Shown: positions 50,252 to 58,583 of the stretch, one piece after another
Numbering within the stretch: position 1 is the first letter of the stretch
Layout: the number at the start of each line of letters is the position of its first letter
From: Wenzhouxiangella sp042310355
Lineage (GTDB): Bacteria; Pseudomonadota; Gammaproteobacteria; Xanthomonadales; Wenzhouxiangellaceae
Reading direction: 5' to 3'
Assembly: GCF_042310355.1 (NCBI RefSeq)
Contig: NZ_JBHJMR010000008.1
Coordinates: 62,001 to 126,000, forward strand
Length of the DNA: 64,000 bases
The notes under the pieces: generated by a model
What the model was told of the DNA's origin: nothing
Database searches by the model: none
What the model saw: only the letters and a program-made list of their open reading frames with translations
Program-made: the position numbers and the translations under genes

Positions 50252-52503
50252 GACACCTCTGGCGTCCGCTGCTGGCCTTGCTGGTGCTGGCGGGCGCCGG
50301 GTTCTTCACCTTCGCCGGTCTCGAGCTCGATTACCGGCTCGACGCCTTCCTGCCGGCCCCCGGCACGGCGCAGCAGGAAATCGTGGTCGACCAGGTCTCC
50401 GGCGGCAGCGCCGGTCGCCTGATTCTCGCCGCCGTGGAAGGCGGCAGCCCGCCGGATCTGGCGCAGGCCAGCCGCCGCCTGGCCGAGCAGTGGCGCGGGC
50501 TCGAAGGCGTCGAGCGCGTCGACAACGGCAACTGGTCGGACGACGACGCCCTGGTCGAAAAGCTCATGCAGGCGCGCTTTGCCCTGGTCCCGGACGTGGC
50601 CGGGCGCGTGCAGCCCGATGCCGTCGCCGACGCGCTCGATCAGCGCCTGTCCGACCTGGCCTTCGCCGGGCAGCGCGTCGAAAACCTGATCGCGCGCGAT
50701 CCGCTCGGCCTGGTCGAAGCGCTGGGCGCCGAGCTGTCCGCCGCCGGGCGCATCCGGACCGTCGACGGCATGTGGTTCGACGACGCCGGCGAGCGCGCGC
50801 TGCTGCTCGTACACTCCGCCCACGCGCCCTTTGCCGTCGACGCGCAGTCGAGCCTGCTGCAGTCCTTGCGCGCAGGCTTCGACCAGGCCGCGCCGGACGC
50901 CCTCGAACTGGTGCTCGCCGGCGCGCCCGTCATCGGCGTGGCCAGCGCCGAGGCTTCCCGCGCCGACGCCTTGCGCCTGAGCCTTTGGGGAAGCGCGGTG
51001 GTGCTGCTCGTGCTGGCCTTCGCCTGGCGTTCGGCCAGTGCGATGCTGGCCGGCGCCGTACCCCTGGCCGCCGGCGTGGTCTGCGGCCTGGCGGTGACGG
51101 TTCTGGCCTTCGGCCAGGTGCACGGCCTGACCCTGGCCTTCGGCTTCACCCTGCTGGGCGTGGCGCTGGACTATCCGGTTCACCTGTTCGGTCACGCCGA
51201 CCGTCGGGCCTTGTCGGCCACCGCGCGCAATATCCGCGCACCACTTCTTCTGGGCGTGATGAGCACGCTGATTGCCTACGTCGCCATCTGGCTGTCCAAC
51301 AGCCCCGGCCTGGCCCAGCTCGGTGCCTTCTCGGCCGCCGGCCTGGCCGGTGCCGCGGTCGCCACGCTGTTGCTTCCGGCCCTCGACCCGGCCCTGCCGC
51401 GGCGGGTGCAGCCGACGCGGGTGCGACCGGTCAACTGGCCGGCCGTCCCGGTGCTGCTGGGCCTGGCCGCGCTGGCTTTCCTCGTCTGGCAGGGCGAGGC
51501 GCGCTGGTCCAACGACCTGTCGCGCCTGAGCCCGATCGACCGCGAACAGATCGAAGTCGACCGCGACCTCCGGGCCGCGCTCGGCGGCGGCGACGTGCGC
51601 TACCTGATTGCCGCCGGCGGCGAAACCCCGGACGCGGCGCTGCGCGCGGCCGAAGCGACCACCGAGCTGCTCGAGCAGGCCCGCGACGAGGGCCTGATCG
51701 AACACTGGCAGACGCCGACCGACTGGCTGCCGTCGAGCGCCCGCCAGCGCGAGCGCCTGTCGGCCTGGCCGGCCGCGGAGGAAATGCGCGAGCGCCTCCA
51801 GGCCGCCGATGCCGGCTTTCGGGCCGAAGCCTTCGACCCCTTCCTCGAGGACCTCGCGCAAGCGCGCGAGCGCGGTCCGATCGGGCGCGCGTTCTGGCAG
51901 GCCACGCCCCTTGCGGCGCGCCTGGATACCCAGCTGCGCCAGACCACCGACGGCTGGCGCGCGCTGATCACGCCGGTGGGCCTGGACAACCCACAGGCCC
52001 TGGCGCAGTTGCTGGCGCGCGGCGAGACCCCGGCGGAACTGGTGGACCTGGCGGCGGGGTCGGAGGCCATGGTGGCGGCATGGCGCCGCGACGCGGGCCT
52101 CAGCCTGGGCATCGCCGCCGGGATCATCCTGCTGCTGCTGGGCCTGCGGCTGCGCCGACCGTCCGAAATCCTGGCGGTGGCCCTGCCGCCGGCGGCAGCC
52201 GTGCTCGTCACGGCAGCGGCAATGAGTCATTTCGGCGGCGGTCTGAGTATCGTGCACCTCATCGGTCTGCTGCTGACCGCGGGCATCGGGCTCGACTTCG
52301 CGCTGTTCTCGCGCAGCTTCCGCGGCGACCCGCCGGCGGTGGCGCGCAGCCGGCGCGCCATCGATACCTGCGCGCTGTCGACCGGCGGCGTGTTCTTCGT
52401 GCTCGGGCAGTCCAGCATCGGCCTGCTGCAGATGCTGGGCTTGACCGTGGCGCTGGGCATTTTGCTATCGTGGCTGTTTACCCGAATCGGTCAGCCCCGG
52501 TGA
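50248..52503 (+). CDS. MMPL/RND-family exporter (ApeM-like)
   Basis: 751 aa, GTG start overlapping the LolA-like stop. Two RND repeats: one helix, a periplasmic domain of about 200 residues, five or six helices including GFTLLGVALDYPVHLFGH, then the same again ending GIGLDFALFSRSF and LGLTVALGILLSWLF. Presumed to move the finished aryl polyene lipid out of the inner membrane, driven by the proton gradient. Coupled by GTGA to the next gene. Confidence 0.9.
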   Translation: MRHLWRPLLALLVLAGAGFFTFAGLELDYRLDAFLPAPGTAQQEIVVDQVSGGSAGRLILAAVEGGSPPDLAQASRRLAEQWRGLEGVERVDNGNWSDDDALVEKLMQARFALVPDVAGRVQPDAVADALDQRLSDLAFAGQRVENLIARDPLGLVEALGAELSAAGRIRTVDGMWFDDAGERALLLVHSAHAPFAVDAQSSLLQSLRAGFDQAAPDALELVLAGAPVIGVASAEASRADALRLSLWGSAVVLLVLAFAWRSASAMLAGAVPLAAGVVCGLAVTVLAFGQVHGLTLAFGFTLLGVALDYPVHLFGHADRRALSATARNIRAPLLLGVMSTLIAYVAIWLSNSPGLAQLGAFSAAGLAGAAVATLLLPALDPALPRRVQPTRVRPVNWPAVPVLLGLAALAFLVWQGEARWSNDLSRLSPIDREQIEVDRDLRAALGGGDVRYLIAAGGETPDAALRAAEATTELLEQARDEGLIEHWQTPTDWLPSSARQRERLSAWPAAEEMRERLQAADAGFRAEAFDPFLEDLAQARERGPIGRAFWQATPLAARLDTQLRQTTDGWRALITPVGLDNPQALAQLLARGETPAELVDLAAGSEAMVAAWRRDAGLSLGIAAGIILLLLGLRLRRPSEILAVALPPAAAVLVTAAAMSHFGGGLSIVHLIGLLLTAGIGLDFALFSRSFRGDPPAVARSRRAIDTCALSTGGVFFVLGQSSIGLLQMLGLTVALGILLSWLFTRIGQPR

Positions 52504-52940
52504 ACGAATCATTGACGGACATCGCATCGCGCATTCCCCACGCCGGCGCCATGGTGCTGATCGACGAGGTCGTCAGCCACGACGAGGCGCGCATCACCTG
52601 CCGCGCCCGGACCGGCGCGCTCGATGAGCACCCCCTCGGCCGCAAGGGCCAACTCCCGGCAACCGCCCTGGCCGAGTACGGTGCCCAGGCCATGGCCGTG
52701 CACGGCAGCCTGCTGGCGGCCAGCGACGCGCCGCCGCGCGAGGGCCGCCTGGTCGCCCTGCCCGAGCTCGAGCTGGGCGTCTGGGCACTGGAAGCCCCGG
52801 CCGAGCTGACCATTCACGCCGAGCGCGTCGGCGGCAGCGCCGTCGGCGAGGTCTACGAATTTCAGGTCCTGGCCGACGAACACGAACTGGCGCGCGGACG
52901 GGCCACGGTCATGTTCCCCGTGCCGGGCGCGGCGGCATGA
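52500..52940 (+). CDS. Hotdog dehydratase-like protein (ApeP-like)
   Basis: 146 aa, GTG start at 52500. COG4706-type hotdog: IPHAGAMVLIDEVVSHD at the N-terminus, then PATALAEYGAQAMAVHGS with the catalytic-type Glu in the central helix. Second dehydratase of the cluster, pairing in E. coli with ApeI. Overlaps the exporter and the ketoreductase genes by 4 bases each. Confidence 0.87.
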   Translation: MNESLTDIASRIPHAGAMVLIDEVVSHDEARITCRARTGALDEHPLGRKGQLPATALAEYGAQAMAVHGSLLAASDAPPREGRLVALPELELGVWALEAPAELTIHAERVGGSAVGEVYEFQVLADEHELARGRATVMFPVPGAAA

Positions 52941-53692
52941 GCCGCAGACGGGGCGGGCACCGGCCCGAAGACAGCCGCGCGCTGGTCACCGGCGGCTCCG
53001 GCGAAATCGGCGCGGCCATCTGTCGCGCCCTCGCCGCCCAGGGCCATCACGTGCTGGTTCACGCCGGCCGGGGCCTCGAGCGGGCCGAAGCCGTGGTCGG
53101 GGATATCGAGGAAAGCGGCGGACGGGCCGAGGCGGTGCAATTCGATCTCGCCGACGGCGAAGCCACGCGCGCGGCCGTCGCGGGCCTGGTCGAGACCGCA
53201 CCGCTGGCGGTGGTCGTGCACAACGCCGGTATCCACGACGACACCCCGATGGCGGGCATGTCGCCCGAGCAATGGCGCCGGGTCATGACCGTCAACCTCG
53301 ACGGATTCTTCAACGTCGTGCAGCCGGCGCTGCTGGGCATGGCCCGACTGCGCTGGGGCCGGATCGTCGCCGTCTCCAGCGTCGCCGCGCGCATCGGCAA
53401 TCGCGGCCAGGTCAACTACGCCGCGGCCAAGGCGGGCCTGCACGGCGCGGTCGCCTCGCTGGCGCGCGAAATGGCCAGCCGCGGCATCAGCGCCAACGCG
53501 ATCGCGCCGGGCGTGATCGACACCGGCATGCTGGGCGAACTCGACCACGAGGGCCTGCTGGCCGCCATACCGGCCGGGCGCTTCGGCCGGCCGGATGAAG
53601 TGGGCGCGCTGACGGCCTTCCTCTGTTCGGAGGCCGCCGGCTACGTCAACGGCCAGGTGATCGGGGTAGACGGCGCCATGGCACCGGGTTGA
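52937..53692 (+). CDS. 3-oxoacyl-ACP reductase (ApeQ/FabG-like)
   Basis: 251 aa SDR. TGGSGEIG at 18-25 binds NADPH; HNAG near 95-98; catalytic Ser147/148 (VSSVAA), Tyr161 and Lys165 (YAAAK). Reduces the beta-keto group before dehydration. Last gene of the cluster. The 156-base gap that follows holds single-arm repeat words (ATTGGTACTTGTGATTTG at about 53776-53793) and a weak CCCC-GAT-GGGG hairpin. Confidence 0.93.
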   Translation: MSRRRGGHRPEDSRALVTGGSGEIGAAICRALAAQGHHVLVHAGRGLERAEAVVGDIEESGGRAEAVQFDLADGEATRAAVAGLVETAPLAVVVHNAGIHDDTPMAGMSPEQWRRVMTVNLDGFFNVVQPALLGMARLRWGRIVAVSSVAARIGNRGQVNYAAAKAGLHGAVASLAREMASRGISANAIAPGVIDTGMLGELDHEGLLAAIPAGRFGRPDEVGALTAFLCSEAAGYVNGQVIGVDGAMAPG

Positions 53693-53848
53693 CGAAGCCC
53701 CGCTCGGTAAGTTTTTCGGACTCCCCGATGGGGGATCCGTAACCGTCTCGGCTATAGCGATGGATTGGACTGGAAAATTGGTACTTGTGATTTGCTCCTT
53801 CGACCAATCGGCTGCACGTTCCATCCATCCGGCGCAGGCCGGCGTTAG

Positions 53849-55981
53849 TCAAGCCGCCTCTTCCGGAGGGGGATCACTCTCGGCTTCTTCCGTGTCTTCC
53901 TGCGTTTCGGCGGCCTCGGGCTCTTCTTCGGTCGCGTCGTCTTTCTCGTCCTTCTCCAGCAGGCTGCGCAGGAGGCTGCGGCCGGCTTCGCGGCGGCGCT
54001 CGCGCTCGTCGGGTTCGTCGGCCTCCCGGGCGGCTTCGCCTTCTTGCTGGCCCGCTTGATCCTGCCCGGCTTCGGCGTCTTGCGACTCCGGGCCTTCGTC
54101 GTCATCGCCCTCCAGCGCCTCGAGCAGGCGGCGGCCCAGTTCTTCGCGGATGACGCCCTCGGCCAGGGAAGCCAGGTCGACGCGCACCGTCGGCCGGGTC
54201 AGCTCGCCGGAGATGCTCAGCGGTATCCGACCACCGGTCGAGCGCCGCAGGGCCGACGGCAGGCGCTGGGTCAACTCCTCGCCCAGGTCCAGCGCCAGGG
54301 CATAGTCGACGCGATTCGCACCCAGGTCGATGCGCCCCTGGCCGGTGGCGCCGTAACCGGCGGCCGACAGGGTCAGGTTGGGCAGCTCGACCACGCCGTC
54401 CTCGATGCGCATGCCGCCGTCGAGGGTCCGAAAGCGCGTCTCGCCGCCGAAGCTGCGCGCGATGTTGCCGAGGTTGTCGGAGGTCAGCTCCTGATCGATC
54501 AAGGCCTGCAGGTCCACGCCCTGGAGCACCCCCTCGGCGATGGCGAAGTTGCCGCTGCCGTCGAGCGAAGCGAGCATCTGCTCGGGACTGAAGCCGCTGA
54601 AGCGCACGTCCATGGTGAACTCGCCCTCGCCGTCGACCGGCGACTGGCCGGTGAACAGCGCGGCCAGTTCGGCCACGCGAATGCCGGACAGGCTGGGGCT
54701 GAGCACCACTTCGGGCGGCTGCCGGGTAAAGTCGACGCCGGCGCTGCCCCGGAACTGCCCACCGAACAGGCGCGCCGTCAGCGGGTCGAGCGTCAGTTCG
54801 CCGCCGGTCAGCCGGCTGCGCGCGGAGACTTCGGTCAGGCGCGCGCCCTCGGCCAGCACCAGCTCGTCCAGTTCGAGCGAGAAGGCAAGGTCGAACATCT
54901 CCAGGGCGCTGAAATCATCGCCCGGCCCTTCTTCCGCGCCCGAGCCGGACTCGCTCGTCTCCTGTGCGCCTTCGGGCACGAGCCGGGTCAGGTCCAATCG
55001 CTCGCCCGTGACCGCCAGCCGGCCGCCGATGCGCTCACCGATGGTGGCTTCGCCGTCTAGCATCAGCGCCTGGCCGTTGAGCGAAAGGCGGGCCGACGGC
55101 AGGTTGGCGCGAACCACCTCGCCCAGGGTTGCAGTGATCGCCTGGTCGGCCGACAGATCCGCCGTCAGGCCGTCCAGCTCGATGCGATTGGCAAAGGACG
55201 ACAGTTCGATGCGCAGGGGTTCGGCCATGGGGTTGAGCACCAGGCTGCCGCTGGCCTCCCCTTCGGCACCCGCCGCGGGAAGCTCGTAGTCGAGCGAGAA
55301 GTCCGACAGGGCAACCTCGCCCAGGTCGGCGGCAACGCGCACGGTGCCGTCGAGCTCCAGGGTCACGACCGTTTCGCCGCCCTCGACCAGGCGACCGGAA
55401 AGCGACAGGGGAACGTCCCGACCGGCCGCGAAGGGATCGAGCGAGACGCGATCGAGGCGCAGCTCGGTGCGCGTGCCGGCCGCCAGGTCGATCAGGCTCA
55501 GGACCACGTTGTCGAAGCGAACCGCGCCGGTCTGGATCTGCGACAGGTCGGTCGGATCGCCGGAATCGGGCGCGCTGTCGGCGGGAGCGAACAGGCCGTC
55601 GAGATTGCTGGCGCCGCCGCGACCGGTCACCAGGTGCACGCCGGCGCGCTCGATGGTCACCGCCCCGACCTCGATCTCGCCGCGCAACAGGGGCAGGATG
55701 CGCACCGACGCGGTCGCACGCTCGATACCGGCCAGCGGCGGCGCCTGTTCGAAACCGGGCGGATTACCGACCGTCACATCCCGGATATCGAGCGCCAGCC
55801 AGGGGAAGTACCTGAGCTCCATCGGCCCCTCGAGCTTCACTTCGCGGCCCAGCTGCGCGCTGGCACGCTCGGCCAGCTCGTCGCGATAGTCGTCGGGATC
55901 GATCAGAAACGCGGCAGCCACCACCGCCACCACCAGCAGACCAATCAGGATAAAGACCAGCAGAACGATCTTGCGCAACAT
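53849..55981 (-). CDS. AsmA-family inner-membrane protein
   Basis: 710 aa. N-terminal helix (5-27), then an AsmA domain (DPDDYRDELAERASAQLGREVKLEG and LRYFPWLALDIRDVTVGN are landmarks within residues 28-75) and a C-terminal AsmA_2 region with VDLQALIDQ and GATGQGRIDLG. The last ~85 residues are extremely acidic (runs of Glu, Asp, Gln and Ala), which is unusual. AsmA-like proteins are bridge-like lipid carriers between the membranes. Beside the pigment cluster but on the opposite strand; a role in pigment lipid transport is only a guess. Confidence 0.9.
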   Translation of the reverse strand: MLRKIVLLVFILIGLLVVAVVAAAFLIDPDDYRDELAERASAQLGREVKLEGPMELRYFPWLALDIRDVTVGNPPGFEQAPPLAGIERATASVRILPLLRGEIEVGAVTIERAGVHLVTGRGGASNLDGLFAPADSAPDSGDPTDLSQIQTGAVRFDNVVLSLIDLAAGTRTELRLDRVSLDPFAAGRDVPLSLSGRLVEGGETVVTLELDGTVRVAADLGEVALSDFSLDYELPAAGAEGEASGSLVLNPMAEPLRIELSSFANRIELDGLTADLSADQAITATLGEVVRANLPSARLSLNGQALMLDGEATIGERIGGRLAVTGERLDLTRLVPEGAQETSESGSGAEEGPGDDFSALEMFDLAFSLELDELVLAEGARLTEVSARSRLTGGELTLDPLTARLFGGQFRGSAGVDFTRQPPEVVLSPSLSGIRVAELAALFTGQSPVDGEGEFTMDVRFSGFSPEQMLASLDGSGNFAIAEGVLQGVDLQALIDQELTSDNLGNIARSFGGETRFRTLDGGMRIEDGVVELPNLTLSAAGYGATGQGRIDLGANRVDYALALDLGEELTQRLPSALRRSTGGRIPLSISGELTRPTVRVDLASLAEGVIREELGRRLLEALEGDDDEGPESQDAEAGQDQAGQQEGEAAREADEPDERERRREAGRSLLRSLLEKDEKDDATEEEPEAAETQEDTEEAESDPPPEEAA

Positions 55982-56145
55982 GGCCGAGGCCTCCGGACAG
56001 ATTCAATATCCGGAAGCTTAACAAATGCCCCGCAAACGCACCCTCCCGGCGGACACCGCCGCTCCGCCGCGCGACCCCCCAATGCACAGAGTCACCGCGG
56101 ACGTTTGGAACATTCGAATTTAGGTCATTCGAGTTCGTTTGGTAC

Positions 56146-56163
56146 TTGGTGCTTCGGATTTCG
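56146..56163 (+). repeat. Single-arm copy of the intergenic word repeat
   Basis: TTGGTGCTTCGGATTTCG here is identical over 18 bases to 33794-33811 in his hairpin B, and the flanks (TTCGTTTGGTACTTGG, GGAATTTC) use the same words. No matching opposite arm is visible in the 55982-56226 gap, so this looks like a half element. Confidence 0.75.
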
Positions 56164-56226
56164 GAATTTCATAGCCCGCCTTCGGCCCGAAAGCGAGCAG
56201 CTTGCAATCCGGGGTCAGCCCAGGCT

Positions 56227-56844
56227 TCATATCCCGAACCAGGCAAACGCATACCCCTCCATCAACTCCTCCCGATGCGGCGAAACCATCTCGACGACTT
56301 CCTCCGGCACATCGGAACTGCGCACCTGGGACGCCTGGTCGCCGAAGGACGCCACCGCGACTTCCTGGCCCAGGGCGCGATAGCTCTGGTTGCGGACGTA
56401 GAGGTATTCCTGCAGCGAGAAGTTGTAGCGGTTGAGCGCCTCGACCTGGACCCGCTTGGCCTTGATCAGCAGATCGCCGAGACCCTGGTAGGCGCTGAAC
56501 AACTCGCCGATGTTGGCGTCGCGCTGTTCATCGTCGATCTCGCGCTGCATCGATTCGAAGCGTTCCTTGAGCGCCTCGAGCTCGCCTTCCATGCCCTGGC
56601 GCATGTCGCGCTGGGCGACCAGGAAGCGCTGGAACTGTTCGCTGGTCATGCCGCCTTCGGCCGGCGCTGAGAAGTCACCCTGGCGCTCGACCTGCTCATT
56701 GAGCTCGGCGTATTCCTGGACGAATTCCTGCACACCGCCGGCAAACTCCCAGGCCGGCTTGATGAAGAAGAAGTACCCGGCCGTGCCACCGGCGCCCACC
56801 AGGACGACGACCACGACGAGACATCCGACGAGAAATTTTTTCAT
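56227..56844 (-). CDS. Membrane-anchored coiled-coil protein, unknown
   Basis: 205 aa from ATG 56844. A basic start (MKKF) and one membrane helix (4-31), then an extracytoplasmic helical domain rich in Glu, Gln and Arg (about 40-150) likely to form a coiled coil, and a C-terminal part with NRYNFSLQEYLYVRNQSYRALG. No cysteine except one in the helix. No family recognised. It could be a periplasmic envelope-stress or scaffolding protein (weak inference). Divergent from the NPP gene at 56986. Confidence 0.75.
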   Translation of the reverse strand: MKKFLVGCLVVVVVLVGAGGTAGYFFFIKPAWEFAGGVQEFVQEYAELNEQVERQGDFSAPAEGGMTSEQFQRFLVAQRDMRQGMEGELEALKERFESMQREIDDEQRDANIGELFSAYQGLGDLLIKAKRVQVEALNRYNFSLQEYLYVRNQSYRALGQEVAVASFGDQASQVRSSDVPEEVVEMVSPHREELMEGYAFAWFGI

Positions 56845-56985
56845 TGCTGCGAATCCACTTTTAGTCTCGAATGCCGATAGAAACGAATTCGGCGGCACAA
56901 TCCGGACACCGGATCGAGAATTCATCCTGTCGTCGTCACCCAGACATTAGAATCGGCGCATCCCCGTTCGGAATGCCCGTCAACC

Positions 56986-58464
56986 ATGCTCACGTTTCAA
57001 CGTCTCGTCATCCGCTCCTTGTGCCTGTCTCTGGCCGTGCTGGCACTGTCTGCCTGCCAGTCGCGGCCGCCCGAAGGCAGCGGCGACAAGCCAACGCCGC
57101 TGCTGCTCATCTCGATCGACGGTTTCCGGCACGACTACATCGAGCGTTTCGACAGCCCGACTATCGACCGCATGATCCGCGAGGGCCTGTACGCCGACAG
57201 CCTGCATCATTCCTTTCCGACCAAGACCTTCGCCACCCACTACACCCTGGTGACGGGCCGCCACCCCGGCACGCACGGCGTGGTCGCCAACAACATGTGG
57301 GATCCCAGGCGCGAGGCCAGCTTCTCGTTGGGCGATCGCGAGGCGGTCAACGATGGTTTCTGGTACCAGGGCGGGGAGCCGATCTGGGTGACCGCCGAAA
57401 AGCAGGGACTGATCGCGGCCACCTACTTCTGGCCGGGCTCGGAGGCGATGATCCAGCGCACCCGCCCCAGCCACTACCGCGCCTACGACGGCCGGGTACC
57501 GCACGCCGAACGCGTCGACCAGGTGCTGGAATGGCTGGCCATGCCCGAGGCCGAGCGGCCGGATTTCCTGACCCTGTACTTCAGCCGCGTCGATTCGCGC
57601 GGCCACGGCAGCGGCCCTGCCTCAGACGCCGCGCTCGAGGCCGCGGCCGAGATCGATGCCGAACTGGGGCGCCTGTTCACCGAACTGGAATCGAAGGACC
57701 AGCTCGACTCGATCAACATCCTGCTGGTTTCCGACCACGGCATGTCGAGCGTCAGCCGCGAACGCACGGTGGCGCTGGACGAATACATCGACCTGGCGAA
57801 GGTGCGCGTTTCCGACTGGGGCCCGGCGGCGCAGATCTGGGCCGGCGAGATGAGCGCCGACGAGATCGTGGCTGCGCTCGAGGGCGTCGAGCACCTGCAA
57901 GCCTTCACGCGCGCAGACGTGCCCGAGCGCTACCACTTCGGGAGCCACTACCGCGTTCCCGACGTGCTGGTGGAAGCCGACCCGGGCTGGCTGATCTCGA
58001 GCAAGCCCTACATGGCCAACCCCAGCCCGCCCAAGGGCATGCACGGCTGGGACCCGGCGCTGGCGGAAATGCACGGCATCTTCATCGCCCGCGGCCCGGA
58101 CTTTACCCCCGGGGCCCGCAGCCCGGCGGTTCAAAGCGTCGGCCTCTATCCGCTCATGGCCGAGCTGCTCGGACTGGATCCGGCCGAGCACGAGGGGCGC
58201 CTGGAAAGCTTTCGGCCCTACCTGGCCGGTGAGCGCGCGCCGGACTATGCCGTCGAGCGATTCGACTGCGACGACGCGGGCCCGGTCGAGGCCCGTATCG
58301 GACCGCAGCACATGGCCCTGCACGTGGGCGAGTCCATTCACGTCCTCCACCGCCGCGGCCCGATGCGCTTCGAGGCGGCCGGCCTGGCGTTCGCGATCGA
58401 CGGTGAGCAAGCCGGCGGGGAAATCAACGGCAACGACCTGGGCGGGTGCCGCCGCCTGCGCTGA
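56986..58464 (+). CDS. NPP-type ectonucleotide pyrophosphatase/phosphodiesterase lipoprotein
   Basis: 492 aa. Lipoprotein signal with lipobox LSAC (Cys24). Alkaline phosphatase superfamily: Asp45 (ISIDGFRHD), nucleophile Thr81 (FPTKTFATHY), ANNMWDP, VDSRGHGSG, SDHGMSS and a late FGSHYR that supply the two-zinc site. NPP enzymes cleave nucleotide pyrophosphates or phosphodiesters. Probably anchored to the outer membrane facing the periplasm or surface. No operon partner. Confidence 0.92.
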   Translation: MLTFQRLVIRSLCLSLAVLALSACQSRPPEGSGDKPTPLLLISIDGFRHDYIERFDSPTIDRMIREGLYADSLHHSFPTKTFATHYTLVTGRHPGTHGVVANNMWDPRREASFSLGDREAVNDGFWYQGGEPIWVTAEKQGLIAATYFWPGSEAMIQRTRPSHYRAYDGRVPHAERVDQVLEWLAMPEAERPDFLTLYFSRVDSRGHGSGPASDAALEAAAEIDAELGRLFTELESKDQLDSINILLVSDHGMSSVSRERTVALDEYIDLAKVRVSDWGPAAQIWAGEMSADEIVAALEGVEHLQAFTRADVPERYHFGSHYRVPDVLVEADPGWLISSKPYMANPSPPKGMHGWDPALAEMHGIFIARGPDFTPGARSPAVQSVGLYPLMAELLGLDPAEHEGRLESFRPYLAGERAPDYAVERFDCDDAGPVEARIGPQHMALHVGESIHVLHRRGPMRFEAAGLAFAIDGEQAGGEINGNDLGGCRRLR

Positions 58465-58489
58465 AGGCTGCAATAGCGGCGAGGACAGC

Positions 58490-58517
58490 CAAAACGAAAA
58501 ACGGCCCCGCAGGGCCG
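58490..58517 (-). terminator. Terminator of the beta-helix surface protein gene
   Basis: Minus strand: CGGCCC-TGCG-GGGCCG (58517-58502) followed by TTTTTCGTTTT. It lies 67 bases after the stop at 58584 and between convergent genes, so it may also slow the NPP transcript. Confidence 0.85.
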
Positions 58518-58583
58518 CTGTTCGTCAACAAGGATACAAACGAGCGGGCCGGACGGATCGTCCGGCCGCCCGATTGTCTTCGA

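Larger units (their letters stand above)
38758..53692. other. Aryl polyene (xanthomonadin-like) biosynthetic gene cluster
   Basis: Fifteen genes, most overlapping by a few bases. Plus strand: ketosynthase, chain-length factor, glycosyltransferase, halogenase 1, acyl carrier protein, ApeG-like membrane protein, AMP-ligase, dehydratase, acyltransferase, LolA-like protein, MMPL exporter, second dehydratase and ketoreductase. Minus strand: halogenase 2 and chorismatase, plus a DUF4124 gene of uncertain relevance. The set parallels the ape genes of E. coli and the pig/xan locus of Xanthomonas. The expected product is a polyene acid started from hydroxybenzoate, probably halogenated and lipid-anchored in the outer membrane (inference). 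No thioesterase (ApeK), second ACP, second full ketosynthase or methyltransferase was found. Confidence 0.85.

Noticed and set aside
50014..52257. A long minus-strand open frame (about 750 codons) opposite the MMPL exporter
   Set aside because: The composition is Gln/Gly/Arg-rich and shuffled-looking, and the plus strand encodes a clear RND transporter coupled to its neighbours.
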